Assembly: GCA_019914945.1 (NCBI GenBank)
Contig: CM034103.1
Location: forward strand, 9,424,001 to 9,488,000
Direction of reading: 5' to 3'
Length of the DNA stretch: 64,000 nt
Origin: Typha latifolia
Taxonomy: Eukaryota > Streptophyta > Magnoliopsida > Poales > Typhaceae
Below the pieces are notes generated by a model. The model was given only the letters and a program-made list of their open reading frames with translations. It had not been told where the DNA came from and ran no database searches. This document shows positions 30,915-42,290 of this stretch, piece by piece. The translations under genes and the position numbers were made by a program. The first letter of the stretch is position 1; every line of letters begins with the position of its first letter.

Positions 30915-30927
30915 GGCTCTGATACCA
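30915..30927 (-). other. PBS of L3
   Basis: GGCTCTGATACCA is the reverse complement of the tRNA-iMet PBS TGGTATCAGAGCC and lies next to the LTR end at 30929. Confidence 0.8.
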
Positions 30928-31874
30928 ATGATAGGGGCTACGGAACGATCCCTTCAAGATCTGGATTGATTGTAGGAAGATGTTCGTGCAACCGAAGGAA
31001 AATATTCACCAAATATCTCCTGTAGTCATAAAATTATGAAAAAAGTTTGATCACTCCATAACCTCCTGATCTACATTTTTCGTATTTATGGCCTTCACAG
31101 ATTCGAACTGAAACTGGAACAAAAACACGATAGAGTGGGGATGAAGGTGGTGGTGATGAGTGGAGTGGATGTTAGGGTTATAGATGACAATGGAGATGAG
31201 GGTGGATGGTTGATGTAGTTTAAGTGATAAAGATGAAGGAGAAGAAGTGGTTGAAATCCTAAGAAAGTGGGAGGACTTGATAGACGAGGGAGATTAGAAG
31301 TTAGGAGAGACCTTGCCAACGGTAGAGGTGGCGGGTTGGTGAAGAGGGAGGAGGGAGATTAGGGTAGAGAGACTAGAGAGAGAATAGAGAGGCAAGAAAC
31401 TAATATTCTTTAAGCATTATGATTTTGGCTGCCATCCACACCTTTATATAGGCTAGCCAACAAGCCAAAATAATAATTATCAAAACCCTAATTTTAGTGG
31501 ATTCTCGCCCATCACGTTCGAACGTGCCCGACTGCGTTCAAACTCACAAAAGGCATTCTCTGTCGACGCGAACCTGATGCAGACGTTCGAACGCCGCATT
31601 CAGATGCGCCCGACCGCGTTCAAACACATATTTCACATTCTCTATTTTTGCGAACTTGATGTAGGCATTCTTAAACGCGTTCGAATGTGTAATAACCCAA
31701 GCCCATGTTAAAAAAAAAAGAAAAGAAGAAAAACTGCACTACATGGCATGACAGCTTGTGCCATGTAGTGGCAGCGGTGATGGGCGCCACGCGCCCCAAG
31801 CGCCGGCCCGGCCAACCTGGCCGAGCTAGCTGACGCGGTGGGCCCCTGCCGCCGCCGCCGCAGCCCCCTCTCCA

Positions 31875-31879
31875 CCGTT

Positions 31880-31911
<32 letters not shown>

Positions 31912-32240
31912 GGATTCATTCTCATCTTCCTCTCTTTCTCTCTCTCTCTCTAACACCCCTTCTCTCTCTCTACCCGCTACCGCCGCCACATCCACTAACG
32001 CCGGTGAGCTTCCTTCCTTCTTTCTCTCTCTCTCTCTCTACCTCTCTTTCTCTCGGACCGCCGGAGGATTTAGCCGTCGGCGAGAGGCCAGCCGCTGAGT
32101 AGCCACCAGCGGCCGTACCCCTCCCCCATGGCCCAACCTTCTTCCTCTTCTTCTTCTTCTTCTTTCTTCTTCTTCTCCTTCTTCTTTTTCTCTTTCTTCT
32201 TCCTCTCCTCCTCCTTCTTCCTTTCTCTCCCTGGCTGCAC
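31875..32240. repeat. CT-rich simple sequence in F LTR
   Basis: Long (CT)n runs at 31881-31910, 31930-31975 and 32020-32055 and TTC-rich sequence at 32138-32225. Open frames here are low-complexity artefacts. Confidence 0.9.
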
Positions 32241-32252
32241 TCTGCAAGGGGT

Positions 32253-32500
32253 GCTGGGCTCGGACCAGCGCCCTTGCAGCGCTAGGCATTGGGCTCGGCC
32301 CAGCGCCCTTGCAGCGCTAGGCGTTGGGCTCGGCCCAGCGCCCTTGCAGCGCTAGGCGTTGGGCTCGGCCCAGCGCCCTTGCAGCGCTAGGCGTTGGGCT
32401 CGGCCCAGCGCCCTTGCAGCGCTAGGCGTTGGGCTCGGCCCAGCGCCCTTGCAGCGCTAGGCGTTGGGCTCGGCCCAGCGCCCTTGCAACGCCTTACTAC
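32253..32500. repeat. 35-bp GC-rich tandem repeat
   Basis: About seven copies of a 35-bp unit containing 'cccttgcagcgctaggcg' and 'ttgggctcggcccagcg'. The mark 'gcagcgctag' recurs at 32276, 32311, 32346, 32381, 32416 and 32451, then degenerates at 32486. Each unit holds a small inverted repeat TGGGC-tcg-GCCCA. The F copy at 14254-16808 has only one related palindrome (about 14783-14802). Confidence 0.9.
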
Positions 32501-33538
32501 GCATGGTGCTGGGCTGAGCGCAGCACTATATACAATTCTATTTTTTCTATATATATATATATATATGCATAATTAGTTTAGCTTAGTTAATTTAATGTAT
32601 TTAAGTTATACAAATTAAATATAATTATATCATAGTTAGTATATAGTTCTAATTATATCATGTTTAGCAAAATACCTGCAATATAAATTACTATTTTAAT
32701 CCTAAGTAGGCAATAGAAATTTTTAGGGTTATGTATGTATACTCTTATATAATTAATTGCAGTAACTTAATTATTATTTTCTTAATTATCAAAGAGAATA
32801 GTAGACAGATAAAATATATTTTAAATACACTAGTAAATAATATAATTATGATTAATAAATAACAAAAACAAATATAGAATTGAAGAGTACATAATTACAA
32901 CTAGAAACTATCATTTTGTCGGGTTAATTTTAATTAATAAAAAAACTGACATGTTTGTTATAAATAATTTCAGATCCCGAACCCCCTGTTCAAGACCCTG
33001 TGGACTTAGCTATCGAGGCTTGATCGTTATCGTAGCAACGTGAACGAGTGGTGGTTTGGTATTTGCAGTGGTGTGAGTAGTCTTATCCCTTAGACGCCTT
33101 TCTCAAATTAGGATATATTATATCTTATGTACATGCATGTTTTGGCCTCCAGCATGATTATATGATTTTATCTAGAGATAATTTCAGTCAAACATATTTT
33201 ATCATGCATTTGATTAGGCTGATCTGAGATATGAGTACATTGGTGATATATAGAGATGATTATACTATTATGGTTTTTATGTTGGGATAATCTTTTTCAT
33301 GAGTATGCATGTGATAAACTAGCAAAAGTATACATGTGTTAGATACATGTTTAAAGTCGGCATTGCATCATTTTTCTCTTGGCTTCTTTACCACCTAAAT
33401 TCCTGAGTTGCATGATTTGTTGTCGTACTGGATATATGCATATGATTTATCATGTATAGGAAATCATAAAAGTACATGTGTATGTGATGTGATATGATGT
33501 GATGGCTGGAATGGTATCTGGTCCGGACTGGTACTGGA

Positions 33539-33726
33539 CATACTCTTAGCGTATGGCAGAGTATGGTGATGACTGATGGTTGTACTCTTAGCGTATGATA
33601 GGGTACAACTATCATTGATATACCTTTAGCGTATGGTAGGGTATGATTATTTTCTTCTGAGATACCCTTAGCGTATGGCAAGGTATGATTTATCTACAGA
33701 GATACTCTTAGTGTATGACAAGGTAT
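33539..33726. repeat. 41-bp tandem array of stem-loops
   Basis: Five copies start near 33539, 33579, 33620, 33662 and 33702. Each has a short inverted repeat around a conserved loop 'ttagcgtatgg'. Stems differ between copies (CATACTCT/AGAGTATG, GTTGTACTC/GGGTACAAC, ATACCTT/AGGGTAT) yet remain paired, some with G-T wobbles. See the related finding. Confidence 0.8.
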
Positions 33727-34749
33727 GCTCTAAGCTTATGACATGATGTGTATCGAGTCTGGGCCGGGTACCGTAGTCCAGCATAGTGGATGATATTCAG
33801 AGTTGAGACGGTTAATTGTGATAGTGAGAGATATGTGGATTATATCTGGCTTTGACATATACGATTATCTAGTAGTTGGCATGCATCATGCATCATGCAT
33901 CATCATTGATGTGACCAGTTCCATTATTGTTATACATAATATGTCGTTATATTCGGTGATGTTATATGGTAATTTCATCATGTGATATATTTTTAGATGA
34001 AGATATAATATGCTCATTCATGAGGATTAATTTTATTCATATATATGCCATTGAGGATACATATATATATATTCATACATGGTATCATGCTATTTTCTAA
34101 TTCATATTATCTAGTACATGATTTACTCTCTGTTTGGCATCACTAATTCGGGGTAAGGTCTAATCACTGAGCCTTTAGCTCATGACTCTCTTTGTTTTCT
34201 TCTTTCCAAAAACCCAGGTGAGCGAATGGAGAAGGATACTCCCTTAGAGACCTCGCGAGTGGGTAAAGAGTAGTGTGTGGTTAGTGTTTTGCGCTAGTTG
34301 AGTTCTCTTATTTGATGTACTAGTAGACATCCTCCAAGTATGTCTTTATCCTTGTCTTATATTCTAGCAGGTGACTTTGTACTTGTATAATGATGTATAT
34401 ACCACCGTTGTATATATGTAGTTGTGAAAAACTCTTGATGATATGTTGTGGCCTATGTGGGGCCCATGTAGGGTTATTTGTATGCTGTTGACAGTTAGAC
34501 TTGAGTTTTTCTCAGTTTAAATGTTGTGGATAAAATCATGATGTTACTACAGGTTTATTTGATTATCAGTATCTAACTGAATGGTCAGGTGCTATGCACG
34601 TGCCGTGTGGGCTCATGCCATGCACATGTTTAGAGTTTGGGTGTCACAAAATGTGCCCTATTCCACATTCAAATGTGACCTATCGAAAATTTATTTTAAT
34701 GAAAATAAATAAGTAATGCAATAATAAAAGATTCTAACAAGGTGTATCA

Positions 34750-35130
34750 ATATCTCTATGGATTTCATAGTGGGGCTACAATTGCTACGTGGGTATTTGG
34801 TTATCTTTGTGGTGGTGGACATGTTGAGTAAATACACCCATTTTTTAGCCTTAGCACACCCTTTTTCTGCCAAATTGGTAGCCGAATGTTTCATCCAAAA
34901 TGTTGCCAAACTTTATAGATGCCTCGCTCAATTATTTCGAATCGTAATCGTATATTCATCAGTGAGTTTTGGATTGAATACTTCAAGTTGCAGGGCATAA
35001 AACTAAACTTGAGTTCGGCATACCACTCGCAAACTAACGGGCAAACAAAGGTGGTTAATCGGGGAATTGAACAATACATACGGTGTTTTGTCAATGATCA
35101 TCCAATTCAGAACTAGAAATTGGCATTCAA
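34750..35130 (+). pseudogene. pol: Integrase core remnant (element E)
   Basis: Reads 'SMDFIVGLQLLRGYLVIFVVVDMLSKYTHFLALAHPFSAKLVAECF', then after a frame change near 34915 'PRSIISNRNRIFISEFWIEYF' and 'LNLSSAYHSQTNGQTKVVNRGIEQYIRCF'. The first Asp is present, but the second Asp is Asn and the Glu is Lys. It abuts the start of the L LTR at 34749, so the L3 element had inserted into this integrase. Confidence 0.75.
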
Positions 35131-35462
35131 ATTTTTTGGTCTATTTTGAGTTTATGAGTGTATTGAATAAATCGCTTACAAACTTGAGCTATCAGAGGAG
35201 TCTAGAGTACACCTAGTGTTCCATGTTTCGTTGTTGAAAGCAAGGATTAGGCTAGATCAAGTTGTAGGGTCGGTTCTACCCAAACCTGAGGAGGATTTGC
35301 AACAAGTGGAGCCAATACGGGTACTAGCACGACGGTGGAGGCAACATGGTTCGAGGCTAGAGACGGAAATCTTGGTTGAATGGTTGGGCAAACCATCTGA
35401 TGATGCATCATGGGAGCTTGAGTCCGAGATTGTCGATTGATTTCCCGACTTCACACCTTGAG
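35131..35462 (+). pseudogene. pol: Integrase end and chromodomain (element E)
   Basis: After stops near 35115-35170 an open stretch from 35216 reads 'MFHVSLLKARIRLDQ' and the chromodomain-like tail 'EPIRVLARRWRQHGSRLETEILVEWLGKPSDDASWELESEIVD', closing with 'FPDFTP' and a stop at 35460-35462. It is the clearest chromodomain in the window and identifies the Ty3 copies here as chromovirus-like. Confidence 0.75.
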
Positions 35463-35488
35463 GGCAAGGTGGACGAAGCGTGGTGCGC

Positions 35489-36260
35489 TATTATGATTTT
35501 GCTAGTTATGACTTTTGTTTAGTTTTTTTATTTTAGAAATAGCTTTTGTTTTGGGAAGAATAGAATTTCTCGAGGATTTCTAGCAGTCGCGTTCGAACGT
35601 GACTTTCTGCATTCGAGCGTAACTATCGAATGCCTGCACACCTTCGCAACGATAAAGAATGCAAAATTCGCATTCGAATGCAATCGGCGAATTGCATTAT
35701 TTTAGGGTTATCTTTTAATTATTTTGTTGATAGGTTAGCCTCTAAATATGTGGAAGGTAACCTAATTAAGCATTATTGATGAAATATTGAAGTTTTCCTT
35801 CCCAACTCTCTATCTCTCTCTTTCCTCTAACAGCATCCAATCTTTGACATCGTCTCTCCATCTAACCGTTCCCCCTTGCCTCTCAAGGATTAGTCCACTC
35901 TCTACCCTTTCATCTAGCTTTATGCTCTATCCCACCACCATGGCCACCACCCTCCACAAAATCTAAACATTATTTCCCTATTCCATTACTCATGTTACCC
36001 ACGCCACCATCTAACCCATGGTCAGTATTTTCCCCATAACTTTTGATCTACAAGCCCGATCGATGTGATCTTAGTTGCGTTGAGAGGAATGATCTCTCTA
36101 AGTTACAGATCTATCTGACAATTAGATTTCCTCAAAAGTTATGCCCTAAGGATAATTTGGGCTAATCTTCATATTGTTGCACTCTTATTATCCCTAAATC
36201 TATTAGGTTGCGAGCACGAGCGCAACTCTGACCGATTCAGTACCTACTGTGGATCCAATC
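35489..36260 (+). repeat. Family E LTR
   Basis: Starts TATTATGATTTTG at 35489, right after the tract that precedes LTRs here (first TG changed to TA). Has a short palindrome module at about 35585-35690, a weak TATA region ('cctctaaatatg' near 35740) and a CT-rich leader. The right end is not certain; no clear PBS follows. Confidence 0.55.
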
Positions 36261-36289
36261 TTAATCTCCTTATTACAACAAATGATGAA

Positions 36290-37036
36290 TCTACAATGAA
36301 CACAATAGGACGAGATGAGAAGCATGAGGGAGGAGTTGCAAAACCTCGCAGCCACCAAGAGCATACTAGGAATTCTAGCGCTGGCAAATGCAACTACATC
36401 GGTGTTGTATCAACTAGGGGATACGACAGCCCTTATTCAGAACGAACCTTTGCTGCCACCACCCATCAGTCCTCGAGGACTTACCAAGCCCCCTATGATC
36501 CACCAAGAGGCGTAGAAGGGGCGCATCCAGATCTAAATCCCAACCGCACTGAGGTACCCGCAGGTTGGCCGAATCAAGATGACCCTAGTTTGCGCCATGA
36601 AAGAGATGACCGAAGGCACCGAGAGCATGATGTACCGATCCTACATCCTCCTGCCATTGGACTTGAACTCGTGTATGATATGGGGCGGGACAATCCTATA
36701 CGCGAAAGAACGACGAGACTCGAGTTCCCTAAGTTCTAGGGATGTAATTTTTTAGATTGCATTTTTCGTGTTGAATAATTTTTTATGTATCAAGGGACAA
36801 TGGAAGACGCCAAAGTGTTGTTGGCAAGCTTCCATTTGGAGAGTGCAGCATTATATCGATACCAATCAGTGAGTGCCCTCCAAGTGTTCGATGAATGGTC
36901 GGCATTCATAAACACCCTATCGAGGTGCTTCGGAACCACAGGCTTTGAAGATTACAATGCCAACTTATCAAAGTTGTCCAAAAGACGTTGGTTGCTACCT
37001 ACCAGGAAGAATTTTAGTGTATCAGTAGTCGATTTC
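36290..37036 (+). pseudogene. gag: Gag remnant (element J)
   Basis: Two overlapping open stretches carry a Gag N-terminus: 'MRSMREELQNLAATKS...' and, in another frame, '...GRDNPIRERTTRLEFPKF' (to 36739). The core goes on in a third frame as 'MYQGTMEDAKVLLASFHLESAALYRYQSVSALQ...WSAFINTLSRCFGTTGFEDYNANLSK' (36785-37000). The start of the Retrotrans_gag motif (EFPKF-GGD) is broken by a stop. At 37036 it switches to the K Gag within the same motif. Confidence 0.65.
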
Positions 37037-37714
37037 CAAAAATTCTAAGGCGGTGATCCAACGGATTGGGTGTTTCAAGTTGAACAATATTTTGATTGTC
37101 AAGGTACAGTGAAAGATGCAACGGTCAAGATGGCAAGCTTTTTTCTCCAAGGAATGGCATTGCATTGGTATAGATCGGTTATTCATGGTGAAGAATTTAC
37201 CGGATGGGCTAATTTTTGTGGGAGGATTCCATGCAAATTTGGGACAGCGGCATATGAAGATTTTGTTGCCACATTAAGCAAGATGGTTCAGAGGATGACC
37301 GTATTAGAGTATCAAGCTGAGTTTGAAAAAGTTAATAGTCATTGTGAGCAATTTTGGCCCGAACTGACATTAATGAGCACATTTATTTCAGGACTGCGGG
37401 ATGAGATTCAAGTAGATGTTCGTGCTCTTTGTCCTACTACTCTTGAGGAGACCTTTGAGAAAGCTGTGAGGATGGAGCAAAATCATAAGGCTATAAAGAT
37501 GGCAGCGAAAACCAATTGGGGTAACCGAGATGGGCGATTTGCACCTAGAATGCCGGCTAAAAATTTTGCAGGTTTAAGGACAACGGCTGCTAGTACTAGA
37601 CTACGACCACCTTTGAGATTTTCTTCTGATGTTAGAGGAGGCACAAGAACCCCCGTTCGAACTCTCACACCTGCCCAGGTGGAGGACCGAATAGCGAAGA
37701 GCCTTTGCTTTTAA
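37037..37714 (+). pseudogene. gag: Gag core (element K plus copy)
   Basis: Joins at 'GGDPTDWVFQVEQYFDCQGT', then 'MALHWYRSVI', 'YEDFVATLSKMVQRMTVLEYQAEFEKV', 'LMSTFISGLRDEIQVDVRALCPTTLEETFEKAVRMEQ' and 'LTPAQVEDRIAKSLCF', where a TAA replaces the Arg/Cys codons of the zinc knuckle. The N-terminal 220 residues are missing. It is very close to the minus-strand Gag at 47545-48846. Confidence 0.8.
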
Positions 37715-38523
37715 TGTGATGAGTGTTTCGCCCCCGATCATCAGTGTTCCAAATCAATCGGGAGTGTGATGCTCATCGGTGGTCTTGTGGAGGATGATAA
37801 GGTTGTTGATGATAGAGAGGTCGTTGTGGAGGGTGCGGAGAAAGATATCCAAGCTGAAATATCGATGCATGCAATACTTCCGCACAGAGGATGTTACGAG
37901 TTGACGGATTCGTTAGAAAGCATTGTGAGCACATCCTCATCGATTCGGGGAGTACACACAACTTTCTAGATGAGAGGTTAGTGAGGAGATTAGGTTTTGA
38001 TGCCGAACCTACCACGGGATTTGACGTTGCTATTGGAGACGGCATGAAGCTTAAGGTCTCATTCAACCAAGTCATAGCTCATACTCATCCCCCGTGCTAT
38101 TGGTGCAAAAAAAGGATGGGACATGTCATTTTTGTGTTGACTATCGAGCACTAAATGCTATTACCATCAATGATCGATATCATATTCGGGTTATAGAGGA
38201 GCTACTGGACGAGCTTGCAGGGGTGACTATATTCAACAAGCTTGACTTGAGAGCCGGCTATCATCAAATTAGAGTTCACCCGGCGGATGTGCACAAAACT
38301 AGGTTTCGAACTCCGGACGGGCATTACGAGTTCCAAGTAATGCCTTTTGTTCTCACCAATGCTGCAGCTACCTTTCAAGGCCTCATGAATGAATGATATA
38401 TTTCGGCCTCTCTTGCGAAGGTATGTCTTGGTATTTTTTGACGACATTTTGGTGTATAGCAGGACTAAATTGGAGCATTGGAGGTATTTTGAGGATGTGC
38501 TGAATTTGTTGAAGCAAAACCAT
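37715..38523 (+). pseudogene. pol: Protease fused by deletion to RT (element K plus copy)
   Basis: Zinc-knuckle remnant, then protease 'LIDSGSTHNFLDERLVRRLGFDAEPTTGFDVAIGDGMKL', which switches at about 38057 to '[14 protein letters not shown]', so the end of protease and the RT entry are deleted. RT continues: '[31 protein letters not shown]', '[14 protein letters not shown]', '[15 protein letters not shown]', 'VFFDDILVYS'-like. It is cut at about 38523 by a D LTR. The same protease-RT junction is in the copy at 47195. Confidence 0.8.
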
Positions 38524-39350
38524 TTATACAAGTCTAGAATATCTCTGGTTTGAAGAATTGCAAAATTATTGGAGAAATGCAGTTGAGTTCACACTGCATT
38601 CACAAACGCGTTCGAACATGATGCGTTCACAAACGCGTTCGAACGCGGGTACTACGTTCACAAAGACCGAGAGCTGCTTTCACAAACGCGTTTGAACGCA
38701 ACCTGAAGAATTCAAGCTGTCGCGTTCGAACGCACTCGGGCCCGTTCGAACGCACCTTAGATCAAGTCATGCCGTTCGAATGCACCCGGGCCGTGTTCAA
38801 ACACACCAACAAAGTTTGAAAATATTAGATTCTCGTGAGTTCGAATAAGACTTAGATTTGGCTCTATCTTGGAGATCATATATAAGGATTATGATGCCCT
38901 ATCTCCAGGGTGGTTGAAGAGGTATTATTGAAGGAGACTTCTTGAGGTTACATCGGTTCTTCAACTAACAAAATTCTACTCATCTAAAAAAGTCAATCTT
39001 TCATCTTAAGGGCTATCTAGACGAAAGATCAATCTCGAGGGCTACTGTTGTTGGACTTCAATCACGAGAAGTAGTGAATCGTGGGTTCTAGCAAGCAAGA
39101 CTGAAAGAAACAAAGTGGTTTGGATCGACGGGTTATTTTTTGAGTCAGTCTTGTAATTGCTACTAAACGTGTGATTGGTTTTGATCTGAGTTTGGATCCG
39201 TGGTTTTTTTCTCATTTAGGTTTTTCCATGTTAAAATCTTGGCGTTCATCTCTATTTTCGTTCTTAATATTTTTACAGACTTTTATTTAAGCGAACGAGT
39301 GATATCATTGCCTAGTATTTAGATACATACTTGTGTCTAGGGGTTTTTCA
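38524..39350 (+). mobile_element. Family D LTR, 5' truncated
   Basis: D LTR in plus orientation lacking its first 80 bases or so. Palindrome module at about 38590-38815; ends GGGTTTTTCA at 39350. The flanking RT sequence resumes at 'DSFRWMDE'-like sequence, the same site as the D insertion at 45598-46493. A deletion removed the D start together with about 300 bp of the RT/RNase H connection. Confidence 0.75.
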
Positions 39351-40036
39351 GAATCTTTTAGATGGACGGACGAAGCCACTTCAACATTTGAAAAATTAAA
39401 AAATAGCAATGACGACGACGCCCATTCTTAGCGTTACTGGACTTCACCAAAGAGTTCATTGGGGAAAGTGATGCGTTGGGTGTTGGCATATGAGCTATAC
39501 TAATGCAAGGAGGACGTCCCATTGCCTATCTTAGCAAGGATTTATCACAAAAATCTCAGCAATTATCGACTTATGAGAGAGAGATGTTGGCAATTCTGTA
39601 TGCGGTGACAAAGTGGAGGCCGTTTTTGATCGGTAGACGATTCATTATACAAACCGATCAAATGAGTCTTCCATACTTTATGGGACAGCGTATACACACT
39701 CTGGCACAATAGAGATGGGTCACAAAATTTTTTGGGTATGATTATAAAATATAATACAAGAAGGGAACGGAAAATAGAGTGGCGGATACACTATCGCGCC
39801 AAACCGATACAGCCGAGCTTAAAGCCTATTCTTCTCCTACCTTTCCCTTCCTTGATGAGCAGAGATATGCATGTATATCTGACACAGATGTTTGGAGATT
39901 GTTGCAAGAAGTATTGGATGATCCGGAATGCCATCCAGAGTTAGAGAATCGAGGTGGTTTGCTATTGGACCGCGGATACATTCGAGTGCCTGCAAATGAA
40001 GGATTGCAGCAGAAAGTGTTGGAGCACGTCCACTAA
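39351..40036 (+). pseudogene. pol: RNase H region (element K plus copy)
   Basis: 'RWTDEATSTFEKLK' then 'MQGGRPIAYLSKDLSQKSQQLSTYEREMLAILYAVTKWRPFLIGRRFIIQTDQMSLPYFMGQ' (RNase H Glu and Asp motifs visible), a TAG near 39710, and 'VADTLSRQTDTAELKAYSSPTFPFLDEQ...VLEHVH' ending at the start of the zinc-binding domain. Confidence 0.8.
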
Positions 40037-40890
40037 ACTCCAGAGGCTGGTCATGAGGGTGTCTTAAGGACTTATAGGAGGATATCTCAGAGTTGCACGT
40101 GGCCAGGATTGAGACGAGATGTGAGGAGTTTTGTCCGTGCTTGCGAAGTCTATCAAAGGGCTAAGGCAACCACATTGAAATCGGCCGGATTACTTCAGCC
40201 ATGACATATACCGGACCGTGTTTCAGAAGATATTTCTATGGATTTCATAGACATGCACTTTTCGGCATTGTCACATAGATTTTCAACCAAGTCGGTGGCT
40301 GAATTTTTGTTAGAGATGTTGCTCAATTACATGGCATGCCGCGCACGATTGTCTCGGATCGTGATTGTGTATTTATGAGCGACTTTTGGACAAAGTTTTT
40401 CAGATTATAGGGGGCTTGATTGAACTTCAGTTCAGCATGAAGCAAGTTTATGATCGCAACCATAGGGAGCAGGAGTTCGACATCGGCAGTTGGGTGTTTC
40501 TGTGAGTACAGCCGTATCGATAGGTGACCTTGCGTCTGATGCATAACCAAAAGTTAGCGCATCGCTACTTTGGTCCGTTTCGAGTATTGGAGAGTATTGA
40601 TGTAGTTGCATATCATTTAGAGCTGCCGGAGGAGTCGAGAGTACATCATGTCTTCCTTATTTTATAGCTGAGAGAGCGGATTGGAGATTATGAGATCATT
40701 GGATCAGCTCTACCAGAGCCATTGGAGGAGACTAGATCGTAGAGCCAGTTAGAGTACTTGCTAGACGCCGACGCCGACATGGTACCGAGAGGGGAGATTC
40801 TAGTCGAGTGGCTTGGCAAGCCATCCGATGAGGCGACATGGGAGTTGGAGACTAATATCTTAGAGTGTTTTCTTGACTTTTCACCTTAAG
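40037..40890 (+). pseudogene. pol: Integrase and chromodomain, internally deleted (K plus copy)
   Basis: H2C2 zinc-binding block ('EAGHEGVLRTYRR', then 'VRACEVYQRAKATTLKSAGLLQP'). Then '[24 protein letters not shown]' where about 25 residues of the core are missing, then a jump from 'GLIELQFS' to 'MKQVYDRNH'. The GPY/F and chromodomain parts follow with frame breaks ('WLGKPSDEATWELETNILECFLDFSP'). The same internal deletions occur on the minus strand at 44500-44760. Confidence 0.75.
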
Positions 40891-40916
40891 GGCAAGGTGG
40901 GGGAAGCATGGTGGGC

Positions 40917-41754
40917 TGATACACTTAGTTAGGATTTTTTTTTACTACATTAGTTATTTATTTTTATTAAAATAAAATTCCTGTAAGTTGTGTTCGAACG
41001 TAGGTGGGGTCGCATTCGAACGTAGGTGGGGTCGCTTTCGAACGCCCTTGCGAACTCCTGCATGAAGTTCGCAAATACAGGGAACACAAATTGTGCGTTC
41101 GAACGCGATCGGGCAAGTTTGAACGCCCACGTTTGAATGCCTGCATCGCGTTCGCATATACATAGAACGTCTTTTGTGTGTTTGAACGCGATGGGTGAGA
41201 ATCTTCTAGAATTAGGGTTACATATTATTTTAGGACTTGTTGGCTAACCTCTATAAATAAGTGGATGGCAGCAATTTTATTATGCTATTGGAATATTGAT
41301 TTTTTGCCTTTTTATCATCTATCTATCCTAATCTCCCTCCTCCCTCTTTACCATCCGTCCACCTCTACCATTGGCAAGGTTTCTTCTAACTTCTAATCTC
41401 CCTCTGACTATCGAGTCACCCCTCTTCTTTGGGATCTCGACCACTTCATTTCCTTCGTCTATATCCCTTAATCACATCCACCATCCACCTCCATCTCCAT
41501 ACCCATCCATAACCCTAACATCCACTCCACCCATCACCACCACCATCACCCACGTTATTTCATGTTTTCGTCTTAGTTATGCTCAAATCTACAAAGGTTG
41601 TAAACATGAAAGTTGTAGCTCAGGGAGTTAGAAATCTAATCCACTTGGTTTCGTAATTTTTTGACTACTAGAGAATATTTGAATAATATTTTCTTACAGT
41701 TGGCGCGACTAATTCTTATAATACATCCAAATCTTGAAGGAATCGTTGCATAGC
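40917..41754 (+). repeat. 3' LTR of element K plus copy
   Basis: Starts TGATACACTTAG after the tract 'ggtgggggaagcatggtgg'. Palindrome module about 40985-41190; TATA-like 'cctctataaat' near 41250; leader; cut at 'gttgcatagcc' about 30 bp before the expected LTR end, where minus-strand RT begins. Confidence 0.75.
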
Positions 41755-42246
41755 CGTTGTTGTCATTATTGTTTTCAATTTTTCAAAAGCTGTAGTGGCT
41801 TCATCCATCCATCTCAAAGAGTCATTCCTTAGAAAAGAAGTGAGAAGAGCCGCGATCTTGCCATACCTAGCAATGAAGCGGTGATAATACTCGGTCAGCC
41901 CCAAGAATCCTCACAATTTTGTGGTGGAATTAGCGATAGGCCAAGCGGTCAAGTATGCCGCCACTCCATCCGCTATGATAATATGGCCTAAATACTCCAC
42001 TTGTGGTACTCCCTATATGCACTTTGACTTCTGAATCTTTAGCTGATTTTGCTTTAATAAATTGAGCACATTCTCGAAATGCTACCAACGCTCCATTTAA
42101 GTTCTACTATACACCAAAATATCGTTAAAGAATACCAAGACATACCTTCGCAGTAGAGGCCAAAACCCAAAATTCGTAGTACCTGTCCGGAGTCTGAAAT
42201 GCAGTTTTGTTCACATTCGTCGGGTGAACTCTAATTTGATGATAGG
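41755..42246 (-). pseudogene. pol: RT/RNase H remnant (element L1, left part)
   Basis: Minus-strand 'GLTEYYHRFIARYGKIAALLTSFLRNDSLRWMDEATTAFEKLK' plus degraded upstream RT down to 'RVHPTNVNKTAFQTPD'-like sequence near 42220. Its continuation is at 50220 ('FSKLDLSAG'-like), so the block 42247-50219 is inserted in it. Confidence 0.75.
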
Positions 42247-42290
42247 CTTCGATACCAATTGATAGGTTCTAGAACCGAACCGATCAAAGG
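42247..42290 (-). other. PBS and LTR-end scrap
   Basis: 'cgatacca' (PBS core, reverse) followed by 'attgataggttctagaacc', the reverse of a K/L LTR end. It is the left rim of the inserted K block and is cut after about 35 bp of LTR. Confidence 0.55.

Larger units (their letters stand above)
31688..34648 (+). mobile_element. Family F solo long LTR
   Basis: Begins TGTAATAACCC at 31688 and ends GGGTGTCACA at 34648. Flanks GAATG (31683-31687) and AAATG (34649-34653) match 4 of 5, as for an aged target-site duplication. About 2.96 kb with no coding region. It contains CT tracts, a 35-bp GC-rich tandem repeat, a long AT-rich stretch and a 41-bp hairpin array. It is the only complete F copy in the window and is best read as a solo LTR from a long-LTR Ty3-like element, though the superfamily is inferred. 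Confidence 0.75.
30929..34749 (-). repeat. Family B/L 5' LTR split by an F insertion
   Basis: Left part 30929-31687 runs from the LTR 3' end ('tgataggggctacgg') through the leader, reverse TATA box ('cctttatataggc', near 31440) and the palindrome module (about 31505-31687). The right part, about 34649-34749, holds the U3 start and ends 'aaggtgtatca'. The insert 31688-34648 is a family F LTR. Confidence 0.8.

Noticed and set aside
31671..32355. Open frames rich in Arg/Glu or Ser/Leu.
   Set aside because: Low-complexity translation of (CT)n and TTC tracts in the F LTR.
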